Shown piece after piece: positions 42,339-52,192 of a stretch of 64,000 bases of DNA (positions within the stretch are counted from its first letter, which is position 1; every line of letters begins with the position of its first letter). This DNA is from Ciborinia camelliae (taxonomy: Eukaryota; Ascomycota; Leotiomycetes; Helotiales; Sclerotiniaceae): NCBI GenBank assembly GCA_025890175.1, contig JANPYM010000008.1:2426459-2490458 (forward strand), written 5' to 3'. Made by a program: the position numbers and the translations under genes. The notes under the pieces are model-generated. The model saw only the letters and a list, made by a program, of their open reading frames with translations, ran no database searches and was not told the origin of the DNA.

Positions 42339-44873
42339 ATGGCGGGCTTTAATTCTCTCAAGGCTACCAAACGACATACCCAATATTCAGGCTTACCTGC
42401 CCAAGAAGAACCTTCTCGAGACCATGATAGTGAGAAGTATGGTCAGCATGAGGATTCGGATGATGAAGATACGGACTATTCTTCCTATCCATCATCGCCC
42501 TCCTCTTCAAGAGATACTTCGAATTCATATCATTCCAACGCTCCGATACTGCGGAAAAGAGCAAATACAGCTACTTCACAACGACCAGGTCCTCGAAGAA
42601 TACCTGCTAGGATTATGAGGTATCTATGTTTAGCCATGATATCGACCATTGTTATATTTATGTTGAGTTTGGTGCGTATGAGCCATGTCTCGACACAAAG
42701 AGTTCAAGAAGGTCAGGCATCAATACCACCACCTCCTCCGCTTTGGGAATCGTTCCCATTCTTATCGCGATATTACGGCGGAATAAGGACCTTGGTCCCC
42801 CTTTCCCAGAACAACCCAGAGTATCCTCGAGTGGAGGATGAGTTGCCTCTGAAAAATGAGACCTCAATTGAGGAGACAGCTACACCTGCGCGCAGTCTAC
42901 CGGCTAGTAAACCCTTTCAGGCATACACTAACATGACAAGCGGTGTCTTCAATGATGATTATGCGCCCGTTCAAGAATGTTTCCTCGATCACGAGAATGT
43001 TGTTCGTGCACCACGATTACAATATTACGAAGGCAGACCAAGCGGATTCCCAGATCATATTATGGGGTCTTACGAAGTTCTCGGCCTACCAGAAGATATT
43101 TGTTTCGAGCGATATGGTAGATTAGGACCTTACGGTTATGGATATGGGTTGAGATATGGCGGAACTGGGACAGGCCAACATGGAGAGATGGAAGGTTCTG
43201 ATGCTGTCTGGGCCGATAACTCAAACGCAGAGAAGATGCATTCTGGCCAGGTTGACTACAGAAAGGTTGATTGGGCCGATGCCCAGAGGAGATGCCACCA
43301 AAGCAATGCTGCACGCTTCCGACCAATCGAACCTGTCACCAAAAAACCGACTACATTTTCGACTGTTACCGAGCAGAAAGATAGCCGCCTGCTAACAAGG
43401 GATGAGCTGGTCGAAACCGTTCCCAATATCACCTCCAAGGTAGTTGCAGCACCACCCAAAAAATACCTTCCACGAACTGCATTCGTCATTCGACTCTGGG
43501 ACGAATATGTGTGGCGTGAGGAGGACATCATGGCGCTGAGAGCATTAATATCTGAGGTTTCTATTGGTTCAGGCGGCCAATACGATGTCCATCTCTTGGT
43601 TCAGGTCAAGGACTCTGCTGTGCATCCTGTCTTCGCTGACGAAGAAACATATCAAAAGCATCTGAAAGATTGCCTGCCCGAAGAATTTGTTGGAATCGCG
43701 ACATTTTGGAGTGAAACTCAAATGCTTATGCTCTACCAAGGCCTGTTCGATACCTTCATTCGTGGTCTACCGGTCCATGGATCTTATCGGGGGCTTCAGA
43801 TGGCAATGCAATGGTTTGCTCACAACCATCAAGAGTACGACTTTTTCTGGGAATGGGAGATTGATATCCGATATACTGGACATTGGTATCATTTCCTATC
43901 GAAAGTTAATTCTTGGACAAAAGAACAGCCCCGAAAAGGACTCTGGGAGCGAAATAGCAGATTCTATGTTCCAGAGGTACATGGTACGTGGGAAGATTTT
44001 AAGCAAATGGTTCGTGTACAAACCGAGATTGGAACCGAAAATCCAAACAACCTTTGGTCGGGCATAAATGGGCAGAAGGGCGGGCCAGTCCGCAAAGGCG
44101 AGAAACCAATCTGGGGACCCGAACGTCCGTCAAATTCAGATGATTGGTTTGAAACGGAGAACGATCCCGTTCCTCCCACTAGCTACGACAAGGACAAGTA
44201 CACTTGGGGTGTGGGTGAGGATGCTGATCTTATTGTGTTTAATCCACTTTTTGATCCGGATGGAACTACCTGGCTTCTCGCAGAAGACGTCACTGGCTAT
44301 AATCTTACTGGGGGTTTACCACCTCGCCGGGCGACCATCATTGCGGCATCGAGAATGTCCCGCAAACTACTCAATACCATGCATCGTGAAACTACATTTA
44401 TGAAGCATCATGCCTTTACGGAAATGTGGGCCCCAACGACTGCACTACATCATGGTTACAAGGCAGTCTCTGTCCCTCACCCAATGTTCGTTGATCGTGA
44501 ATGGCCAACAGAGTATCTCGCAAGTATCATGAATGGCGGGAGAAACGGTGCCACTGGTGGAGCACGAACATCTGTATTCGGTGACCGAGAACACAACCTG
44601 CGCGGAATGACATGGTTCTACAACACTGGATTCTCACCCAACCTATGGCGAAGATGGCTCGGCTTCAAGGTTGACAATGAAGGAGGTGAAGAATTCGAAA
44701 CGACTATTAATGAGGGCAGAAATGGGCAACATGTCAATGATATGAAAGGTGGAGAAGGCCGAATGTGCTTACCACCTATGCTATTACATCCCGTGAAAGA
44801 TGTAGAAATACCCGTGGAAGGATTACCTCGTTTAAATGAGGAACAGTTGCCGGAAAGTGATCCGACGGCTTGA
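42339..44873 (+). CDS. DUF3405 family type II membrane protein (fungal glycosyltransferase-like)
   Basis: A single-exon 844-aa protein. The ATG at 42339 is the first in frame. Residues 1-85 are acidic, Ser-rich and cytosolic in character. One hydrophobic segment (about residues 90-113, IMRYLCLAMISTIVIFMLSL) should anchor it as a type II protein. The lumenal body of 700 residues matches fungal DUF3405 proteins: PRTAFVIRLWDEYVWREEDI, YDVHLLVQVKDS, the invariant-looking YDFFWEWEIDIRYTGHWYHF, RNSRFYVPEVHGTWEDFKQM, EDADLIVFNPLFDPDGTTW and HHAFTEMWAPTTALHHGYKA. The acidic WEWEID motif could serve as a metal/nucleotide-sugar site, which is inference; the biochemical function is undetermined. A small Pro run follows the anchor. 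Confidence 0.85.
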   Translation: MAGFNSLKATKRHTQYSGLPAQEEPSRDHDSEKYGQHEDSDDEDTDYSSYPSSPSSSRDTSNSYHSNAPILRKRANTATSQRPGPRRIPARIMRYLCLAMISTIVIFMLSLVRMSHVSTQRVQEGQASIPPPPPLWESFPFLSRYYGGIRTLVPLSQNNPEYPRVEDELPLKNETSIEETATPARSLPASKPFQAYTNMTSGVFNDDYAPVQECFLDHENVVRAPRLQYYEGRPSGFPDHIMGSYEVLGLPEDICFERYGRLGPYGYGYGLRYGGTGTGQHGEMEGSDAVWADNSNAEKMHSGQVDYRKVDWADAQRRCHQSNAARFRPIEPVTKKPTTFSTVTEQKDSRLLTRDELVETVPNITSKVVAAPPKKYLPRTAFVIRLWDEYVWREEDIMALRALISEVSIGSGGQYDVHLLVQVKDSAVHPVFADEETYQKHLKDCLPEEFVGIATFWSETQMLMLYQGLFDTFIRGLPVHGSYRGLQMAMQWFAHNHQEYDFFWEWEIDIRYTGHWYHFLSKVNSWTKEQPRKGLWERNSRFYVPEVHGTWEDFKQMVRVQTEIGTENPNNLWSGINGQKGGPVRKGEKPIWGPERPSNSDDWFETENDPVPPTSYDKDKYTWGVGEDADLIVFNPLFDPDGTTWLLAEDVTGYNLTGGLPPRRATIIAASRMSRKLLNTMHRETTFMKHHAFTEMWAPTTALHHGYKAVSVPHPMFVDREWPTEYLASIMNGGRNGATGGARTSVFGDREHNLRGMTWFYNTGFSPNLWRRWLGFKVDNEGGEEFETTINEGRNGQHVNDMKGGEGRMCLPPMLLHPVKDVEIPVEGLPRLNEEQLPESDPTA

Positions 44874-45941
44874 TTTGGAAATACTGTCACAAATACAAGC
44901 ACAAAAACTCAATTTAATGATACTCTGTGGTGTTTTCTTGTTGGACAACTTTGAATTGTTCTGCGATTATTTCTTCTTTTTAGCGATTGCTTGGGATAAT
45001 GGCATTGCTGGTAGGCGTGGAGTTTGAGCGGCATGAGTATGATATGGTTTTATGACTGAGAACCATTCATTGCGTTATGGATTTTTCTCGAGATGAGAGG
45101 TGTAGAGATTTGTTGTTTTTAACATGGGATGGAAATGAGGAATGGGTCTTGAATCAGGATACTTAATGGGCGATGGATGAGTGGAGTATTAATGGTTGCA
45201 AGGAAATTGGAGAGGGAAAATCGGTATATACCTCGGAACTCCTGTGGATGAATAAGGAATGAGAGAGGAGAGCCTTGCGGTTGAAACTTAATAGAGTAGT
45301 AGATTTCTGTACCTACCTAAATGAAGATAATATCCACCCTACCCTATCTCATCCAGCACCTGCAATCATTAGATAATAACCTGATCATTTTGATATTCTT
45401 CTAATAAAAGCCACTACGGATTCTCTATTCGAGAGTCCAGAGCAATACCTACCTACCTACCTAGACCATGCGAAATACCACCGGTAGGTAGTATGTATGT
45501 ATGGAGTATAGCGTAGCTCCACCCTACCCACAACCCACTCCAGTCCAGGACAGAGCGGAGGATAGAGAGGGATTGATGGGACGCTCGTCTAGATAGATAT
45601 TGGACCCCCCATCCAAGGGTTCCTCTAATACTCTATGTATGTATGTATGTACTCCACCAACAAAGCAAAAAAAGACTCTTCTACCCTTTCTCCACTTCCT
45701 TAACAAGGTGATCCCTAACTATCTTTCTCATCTCATCTCATTTATGATCTCTCTCCATGTCCCTCCCTCCCCCCACCAAAATAAAGCTCGCTTTTTATAT
45801 ATATAAAAATATACACGAAAAAAATACCAAGAGAGAATCACGCGTCTTCCGTTCGTTCAATGAAATGAAATGAATCCAGGAGTCACACACAGCAAAGAAA
45901 AATAAAAATAAAAAGCAAAAAAATATATATGAAGGGGATTG
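44874..45941. other. Intergenic between DUF3405 gene and tRNA-Lys
   Basis: 1.07 kb without a supported gene. It holds the 3' flank of the DUF3405 gene and GTATGTATGTATG and CCTA patches (45443-45460, 45488-45502, 45635-45652). Short frames are chance. Confidence 0.7.
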
Positions 45942-46040
45942 AGCCCAACGGGGGGGTCGAACCCCCAACCTTGTGATTGGAACTGGAACATCTTGCGATG
46001 AAGTAAGAGTCACACGCTCTACCGATTGAGCTAGCCGGGC
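45942..46040 (-). tRNA. tRNA-Lys(CUU) with a 26-nt intron
   Basis: On the minus strand from 46040, the mature sequence is identical to that of the gene at 12639-12747: the same acceptor stem, D-arm, CTT anticodon in a CTCTTAA loop and T-arm GGGGGTTCGACCCCC. The intron after position 37 is 26 nt, ten shorter than in the first copy, sharing its 5' end (CTTCATCGCA) and 3' end (GTTCCA). The 12 bases after the mature 3' end are nearly the same in both loci, and a T-run follows on the transcribed strand as terminator. Confidence 0.95.
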
Positions 46041-46666
46041 AGGCTCTTTATTTGTTTGTTTGTTGTAATACTATTGTTCATTTGAAAATATATAGAGTTG
46101 GGGTTTGTTATACTTAGGTACTTAGGTACCTGGCTAGAGAGTGGAGGGGGATGAAAAAAAATCTGCGAAGAGTTTTGAGGGTAAGCGAGGGGAGGGGTAC
46201 ATCACATGTGATGTGCGCTATTAGTCTTCACCCCACCTAGTACCTACCCTACCTACTATTCCACCCCACCAGCCAGCCGGCCCGCCCGTCCGCTGCCCGC
46301 CCAATAATAAAAAAATCGGGAAACCCGCCCGAAGAAAAGTTCAATATCACATCCAAGGAATGATATCTATTTTGTATGAACTTGATCAAATTCAACTACC
46401 AATTTAATTAGTCTTGATAAATATTACTTATTGTGTGCAGTATATACATAGAAATTAATTTCAAAAAAACCCTCAAAACATAAGAAAGAATTTTTCGATC
46501 AATTTGCTGAAAGTATCATGTACTTTGTATGTACTGTAGCCTCAGTCTGTAGGTACCCCCCTCTCTTTCCTCTTTCCACATTAGCGGTCCAGCGCACGGA
46601 TATATATGATTGTATCCGAGTTGAAGAAAGAAAAGAAATCAAAAATCATCCTGCCCATGGCCTCCC
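46041..46666. other. Intergenic between tRNA-Lys and RRP1
   Basis: 626 bp with no gene. Contains a GC-rich GCCAGCCGGCCCGCCCGTCC stretch near 46269-46300 and the diverged repeat at 46415-46640. The right end is the 3' flank of RRP1. Confidence 0.7.
46415..46640. repeat. Diverged repeat, copy 2 (partner at 12060-12390)
   Basis: Matching blocks lie in the same order and orientation as copy 1, ending in AGCGCACGGATATATAT (46591-46607) and CCGAGTTGAAGA (46616-46627). Copy 2 has a 6-nt insertion between these blocks. It lies 375 bp from a tRNA-Lys(CUU) gene and abuts the 3' end of RRP1. Confidence 0.5.
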
Positions 46667-47528
46667 CTAAGCATCCTCTTCCGCACTCTCCGCACTCCCC
46701 TCCTTCTCGTTCCCAGGTAATCTCTCATCGCTCAGCGCCTCCTTAACCTTATTCCTCACTACCTTATTCAAACTCTCTTTCCCCAATTTCCTCAATGGCT
46801 CCAACAACCTCTCTAATCTTTTAGCTCCCTCCTCGCTCTCCTTCGCTGCATCAATAACCTCTAGTTTCTCCAGCTCGTCAACCCAAATATCTACAACGTG
46901 GAATCGCATTCCATTGGGTGTGCGCATCGCATCGGGACCCGTCCCACAGGGAATTTCGGACAGAACAGCTAACACATCTTCACCCACTGTCGAGGTTTCG
47001 ACTTTTGCGCTTTTCTTCGTAGACGCCTTTTTCTTCCCCGCTGCTTCAGATGCAGTAGTCGAAGAGATGTAAACCTCAAAGCCAGCGGCCAAATACCGAC
47101 GAACCAGGAGCAAAAATTTCTCCATCCGTAGCACATCGATGCGTTCCCATTCCTTGCGCATGATTTCCCAAAACCCGGTGTAGAAAGGCGCGCGCTTGTT
47201 CGGGGGGATGGAGGATAAGAGGGAGGCGAGCGAGCTGGCGAGCGATTGTTGCGGTAGTGGTCGGTCGCACATCCACATGCAGTAGAAGAGGCCCGAATGA
47301 ATTTTTAGGTAGTCCAGGGAGGTGAGGTCGCGGCTGGATGAGAGGTAGGTTCGTAGGGATTCGAGGGCGGCATCGCGGGTTCTTTTGTCTGTTGAGATGG
47401 GTTTAGTTTGGGAGGATGGAGGGGAGATTGTAGATTGATCGAGAGGGTGGGAATCAATCGCTTGATGCATGCATACCATTTGCAGCCAATTCTTTAATCA
47501 ACTTGGAATCCCTAATATCGTTTGCCAT
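46667..47528 (-). CDS. RRP1: Ribosomal RNA processing protein 1 (RRP1/Nop52 family)
   Basis: A 257-aa protein in two exons, 47528-47477 and 47388-46667, with an 88-nt intron (GTATGC...CAACAG) that joins ELAAN to DKRTRDAALESL. The N-terminal 150 residues match the Nop52 fold: ELAANDKRTRDAALESLRTY, LDYLKIHSGLFYCMWMCDRP, SSIPPNKRAPFYTGFWEIMR, and REWxRID-like MRKEWERIDVLRMEKFLLLV. The C-terminal third is charged. RRP1 is a nucleolar pre-60S factor needed for 27S pre-rRNA processing. It is divergent from the DIM-5 gene across 435 bp. The family assignment is strong. Confidence 0.93.
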
Positions 47529-47963
47529 TTTTAATTGTTCGGTTTGTGAATGTTTGAATAGGTAGGTGTATATCGAGGGAATCGGTAGAAATTCCCCGTG
47601 CAAATGATGATGGATATCGATTCGCAAAAATAAAAATAAATTCTGCCGCCGACAAAATTATTGACCGCTTTCTTGCTAAAACAACAGGACATCAAGCTAT
47701 CCCCACTCCCTGATTCATCCCGATATCACATGATGCACAATGGGTCTTACATAATCACTAGACCACTCCCTGACCGGTCATCAAGCTCTGAAAACAAGCA
47801 CCTAAACAATCTGGTTTTGAGCATTTCAATCGTATTTTTTCTGGTGATGTTCTAATAATCAATTACTTATCAAAAGGGGAGAAAAAGAGTCATTGAACAC
47901 CGAAAATACAAGGAATATCACAAGACAGTCCCCGCCATATCTACCGGAAAGCAAGCAGCTCAC
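47529..47963. promoter_or_regulatory. Divergent promoter region between RRP1 and DIM-5
   Basis: 435 bp separate the RRP1 start codon from the predicted DIM-5 start codon, so both promoters lie here. No clear TATA or named factor site recognised. A short frame at 47661-47855 is taken as chance. Confidence 0.45.
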
Positions 47964-49461
47964 ATGCCTCACATGTTGTCAACACCCATTATGGCACCTA
48001 CGTATCGGGAACATTATTTTGGGCACCGCGTTGTGAGTTTCTTTTGATTTGATTTTTGGTTCGGGGAGAAGGGGGTGGAAGTACTCGTAGAGCTAGGATG
48101 GACAAAAGGGGGAACTAGTGAGGAATGGGTAGTACATGGGTTTCTTTGAGATCGAGTGATTTCGGTATACTGCATGTTTTTTGTTGATTTTATGACTGTC
48201 GTTGTAAGGTGTTTTTGAATATGTAGTTTGTTTCTTGCTTTCGGGGCTAGCAGTGAGGCCTGAATGTTTTTTTCCCGGGGTTGAGGGAATATAAAAGCCT
48301 GCAAGAAGTTGTTTGAGCTAGGGCCCAACAGTCTCGAACAATTTCTCTGAGTGTACCGCTCCCTCGAATCTAGTAGATGAGAGTCCTTACGGAACCAAAA
48401 AGACCCTCTACAATAAGATTGCCCTCCCTCCATCAGTTATTAGGTTTTGAGCAAGGGCACTAATACAATTTTTGTCTTTTGCAAAGCCCCTAAATTCTAC
48501 AAATAAAGAACTAACCTATCCGTCTTAGCCATCCATAAAGGACTGTCATTGGTGTCAAATCCGAAGCTTCTCCAATGCCGACGAATATCCTATCTCGATC
48601 GTCTGCAAAGATGAAACCTTGGCTCTCCCTAACGATTTCACCTTCATCGAAAAGTCCATCCTCCGAGAAGGAGTCTCACGAGCTGACCCCGAGTTTCGAG
48701 TTGGCTGTGAATGCAAGACCAAGTGCCACGGGATTACTTGTCACTGTCTACAGGATTCCGAGGTCGACCTTCCAGATCACAACGTTTACGCTTACCAGTC
48801 AGGTGGGAATAGCGAGGGATGTTTGAAGGAGCAGCTCTTAAATAGCAGTGCACCTATCTATGAGTGCCATGAAGCCTGCGCTTGTGACGAGAATTGTGAT
48901 AATCGAATTGTCGCAAGAGGAAGACGCGTACCGTTACAAGTTTTCCGCACAGAAACCCGCGGTTGGGGTATGTAAATTCCTTCAATGTCGAACCATGCAA
49001 TCTAACCAATCCTAGGTGTTCGAAGCAAAGTCCCGATCAAAGCCGGTGCATTCATAGATTGCTATATAGGCGAGATAATCACAGCCAAGGAGGCTGTCAC
49101 ACGTCGCAACAATGCAATCATCAGTAATAGAAAGGATCTCTACCTTTTCGACCTCGACAAGTTCACCGATCCAGACAGTCTTGACGAGACTTTACGTGGT
49201 GATTCATATGTTATTGATGGGGAATTCTACGCGGGGCCTAGCCGATTTTTCAATCACTCCTGCGAACCCAATATGAGAATCTTTGCACGTGTTGGGGATT
49301 ACTCTGAGAAGAATCTCCATGACTTGGCTTTCTTCGCGCTTGAGGATATTCGACCGATGACCGAACTTACCTTTGACTATGTTGATGGATTCCATGATGG
49401 AGAGGAGGGGAGTGAGAGGTGTTTGTGTGGAGCCGAGTCATGTAGAGGATGGCTTTGGTAG
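47964..49461 (+). CDS. DIM5: Histone H3 lysine-9 methyltransferase, DIM-5/Clr4 family
   Basis: A 317-aa model in three exons: 47964-48032, 48529-48967 and 49016-49461. Intron 2 is a normal 48 nt; intron 1 is 496 nt (GTGAGT...ACTAACCTATCCGTCTTAG). Exon 1 gives YREHYFGHRV, which mirrors the N-terminus of Neurospora DIM-5 (R-x-H-[YF]-F-x-H) just before the shared CHWCQIRSF. Then come the pre-SET zinc cluster (GCECKTKCHGITCHC, YECHEACACDENCDNR), the SET core (RGWGVRSK, YIGEIIT, RFFNHSCEPNM, ELTFDYVDG) and the post-SET CLCGAESCRGWLW. All zinc cysteines and the AdoMet/catalytic motifs are present, so it should be active in H3K9 trimethylation, heterochromatin formation and, downstream, DNA methylation. 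Length matches DIM-5 (about 318-331 aa). Only exon 1 is uncertain. Confidence 0.92.
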
Positions 49462-49776
49462 ATACACTCGACATACATTATATTCTTTAAGGCGCAATGG
49501 ACCTTGGGTTGAAGTAAAAGTAATCTACAAGAAAAAGCGGTGATACCCTAATTTAATTTAAGCATTAACATCCCTTGATGATCTTGTTGGTCAAAATCTA
49601 CATAAATCCAAACTTGAAGTTCTTCTTGGTCTAGATGACACTGGGTATTTCAACGAGAGTTAGAATTAGGTTAACCTTTGACTTCTTTGATAATATGAGT
49701 AGCTTCAGAGCTTTTAACAATAAACGGTATTGTCATTAAACAAACCAACTTTTTATGCCTAACATGAAGTAGAAAG

Positions 49777-49846
49777 GGTTCGGCGCAGGGTGCTGTATAG
49801 CTAGCGTATGCGCTAGTGGTACGCATTTATACGTACGATCCGAACC
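49777..49846. repeat. 70-nt nested palindromic element, cloverleaf-like
   Basis: Outer 7-bp arms GGTTCGG (49777-49783) and CCGAACC (49840-49846) enclose a short GCA/TGC arm, a perfect hairpin CTAGCG-TATG-CGCTAG (49801-49816), and GTACG/CGTAC arms (49819-49823 and 49832-49836). The overall size and arm order resemble a tRNA cloverleaf, but neither strand has the T-loop TTCRA motif or conserved A/B boxes. It could be a mobile-element end, a decayed tRNA-derived element or a cruciform-forming site. Confidence 0.5.
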
Positions 49847-50296
49847 ATAGCATAGTTTAGAAAAACAAGCAGAAATACAATACAATTTTATAGTACTATT
49901 CCGCCTTCACCACCCCCGAAAAAAGAGAAGCGCTTGCGCCCCCTCCCCCCAAGCTGTTATACTTCTATTGGTGGTATTTCTAAATAATAGAATATGTTTC
50001 AGGCTCTGTGGGTCCTTCCACGCTCCTATAAATCTAATTCATTAATATAATTCAATATGACAAAGCATGACCTGAAGGCTGGAAGATTCTGCGTACTACA
50101 CGTCATCTAAGCCGTTTGTAGTGGGCAAGTTAAATCTCCATGAGACAGCACTTGAGTTGACCATCATCTTAACATACCTACTGGATATTAACACATCTAC
50201 TTGATACATCATCTAGTCTCACTGTCGGTACAATCACGTGGCCGTACACAGAGGACCGTACGAGCTGTAGCATATTGACAAGCGTCCTGGCGACGT

Positions 50297-50306
50297 CTAT
50301 ATAAGA
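50297..50306 (+). promoter_or_regulatory. TATA-like element upstream of the 2EXR gene
   Basis: TCTATATAAG lies about 250 bp upstream of the predicted ATG. In fungi TATA boxes are commonly 40-120 bp from transcription starts, so a long 5' leader would be implied. Low confidence. Confidence 0.35.
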
Positions 50307-50553
50307 GTTCACTTTATCATAGCATAATAAAGCAGAACATTATCAACATACACCAGTATAGTCTAAAGTACTTTACACTTTGAACCCACCAGGTTGATAC
50401 CAACACTCACATTTCCGCCACATACAAACCTATTCGAAGAGCTTGTACGGATTTGCCCAAACGAATAATTTATCGGGAGAAACAAGCCAGCTGAGTTGGA
50501 CTGCATCACTTTTGGGGAACGATCACATCTTTTTGGCTTTCAACTTTGCCAAT

Positions 50554-52192
50554 ATGGAGCGTTTGATTGATCAAAGCCCAGCAACAAGCAATCACGCCGA
50601 AATGCAAGAGGCTGCCAATAGAATACCATATCAGGAACCACCATATCAGGACGATAGCAGACTCACGTCGGCCGCGCGATATCGTCAAGCTGATTTAACT
50701 CAACTAAAGAGACAATACGAAGTCTTAGGTCGCAAGCTAGCCCTATTCAGCACAACATTTACTTTGTTTCCGAAATTCCCATTGGAAATTCGACGAAATA
50801 TCTGGAGGCATGCTCTAATCGGTCCCCATATTCATGTTATAGATTACAACGTGGTAACTCGCAGCAGGATCACAGAGATCATGCAGACGTGCATAGAGGC
50901 ATATCAGGAGGGCATTCAACTACAATTTCCATATTTCACTTTCTGCGACTACACTTACTGGCAAGGTCATAATTTCCATGCGCCACTCCCTAAGCATTAT
51001 ATGAATCCAGATTCTGATATCATGTGGATAGTTAGAATGAGGCTTTCACGTGATGGAATTTTTCCTTTCTCCCTGACAGTACATGATGGCCGTTTACCAT
51101 TTCGCAAGGTGAAAACTCTGGCTATAGATCATTCGATTTGGCGTGATCCATTCACCACCAGTGACGGACGTCATTGGGTTGCACAATCACTGCTACTTTT
51201 ACCATACCAAATGTGCGAGGAGGTATACGTCGTGCTGAATGACGAGGCTATATCTCTGGAGCATGGCGTGACTTTCCATGAATATGAACCGATGGATGGT
51301 GATGATGAACATCTCTCTACGCACAGGCTTGCCTCCCGAGGCTACGAGAGATTCAATTCGTATTTATACCAAATGGCGGCGATAAGGAGGAGGAACATGG
51401 ATGCATTTAAAGCATATCTCTCCGGTCTCGACAAGGGTAATATGAATTTCTTCCACCTCAAATCCCCCAAAACACACTTTCAACAAGCAGAACTAACTAA
51501 AATTGAACCTAGAATCGGGCGACCTCCCTTATAATCGAGATATTCCAATTGTCCGCTATGTTGTAGCAGAACCAGGAGGTGATATCGATCTCCCACCCAC
51601 ATGCATCAGGGGCATGAGGCCAAGAATTGTTGGGCCAAACTCTCTTCCTCCGTTCAACCCGGATGTATTGCCCGATTGGCTTAAGTTTCTGGTTACGAAA
51701 GAGAGCGATTATAAGAGGCTTTGTACAGAAAGTGATATAGAAAATTATAGGGATAGCTTAAGTGATAATGAAGTTAAGAGTGAAGACGATTTAGAATATG
51801 ATAGTAATGCTGATAATGAAGATGAAGATGAAGATAAAGATGAAGATGAAGATGAAAATGAAGATAAAGATGAAGATGAAAATGAAAATGAAAATGAAAA
51901 TGAAGATGAAGATGAAAATAAAGATGAAAATGAAAATGAAAATAAAGATAAAAATAAAGATAAAGATAAAGATAAAAATAAAGATGAAGATGAAGATGAA
52001 GATGAAGATGAAGATGAAGATGAAGATGAAGATGAAGATGAAGATGAAGATGAAGATGAAGATGAAGATGAAGATGAAGATGAAGATGAAGATAAAGATA
52101 AAAATAAAGATGAAAATAAATATAAAAATGAAAATAAAGATGAATATAAAAATGGAAATGAATATAAAGATTTGGATATATATTCTAATTAG
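50554..52192 (+). CDS. 2EXR-domain protein with a long Asp/Glu/Lys/Asn tail encoded by a hexanucleotide repeat
   Basis: A 520-aa model in two exons, 50554-51436 and 51513-52192 (76-nt intron, AACTAAC branch, CCTAG acceptor). The ATG at 50554 is the first in frame. Residues about 69-88 (FTLFPKFPLEIRRNIWRHAL) are the signature of the fungal 2EXR domain, an F-box-like module common in Leotiomycetes and of unknown function. IHVIDYNVV, FRKVKTLAIDHS and YQMCEEVYVVLND follow, as in other members. PNSLPPFNPDVLPDWLKFLV ends the ordered part. From about residue 380 to 515 the tail is almost only D, E, K and N, encoded by GATGAA-type units at 51813-52170. The tail length is probably polymorphic. Role unknown. 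Confidence 0.82.
51813..52170 (+). repeat. (GATGAA)n-type purine/T repeat inside the 2EXR coding region
   Basis: Near-perfect GATGAA hexamers at about 51970-52092 (roughly 20 units) flanked by GATAAA, AATGAA and AATAAA variants. On the plus strand the tract has no C and almost no G other than in GA pairs. Two reading frames stay open through it, so a second frame (51798-52223) appears but has only Lys/Met/Ile monotony. Confidence 0.92.

Larger units (their letters stand above)
49462..50553. other. Intergenic between DIM-5 and the 2EXR gene
   Basis: 1.1 kb. Contains a palindrome-rich 70-nt element at 49777-49846 and a TATA-like TCTATATAAG at 50297-50306, about 250 bp before the 2EXR start codon. 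Nothing else coding. Confidence 0.65.

Noticed and set aside
48014..48433. 139-codon minus-strand frame inside DIM-5 intron 1
   Set aside because: No motif, improbable composition and no splice signals; taken as chance.
49777..49846. tRNA gene
   Set aside because: Arms are tRNA-like, but T-loop TTCRA, A box and B box are missing on both strands.
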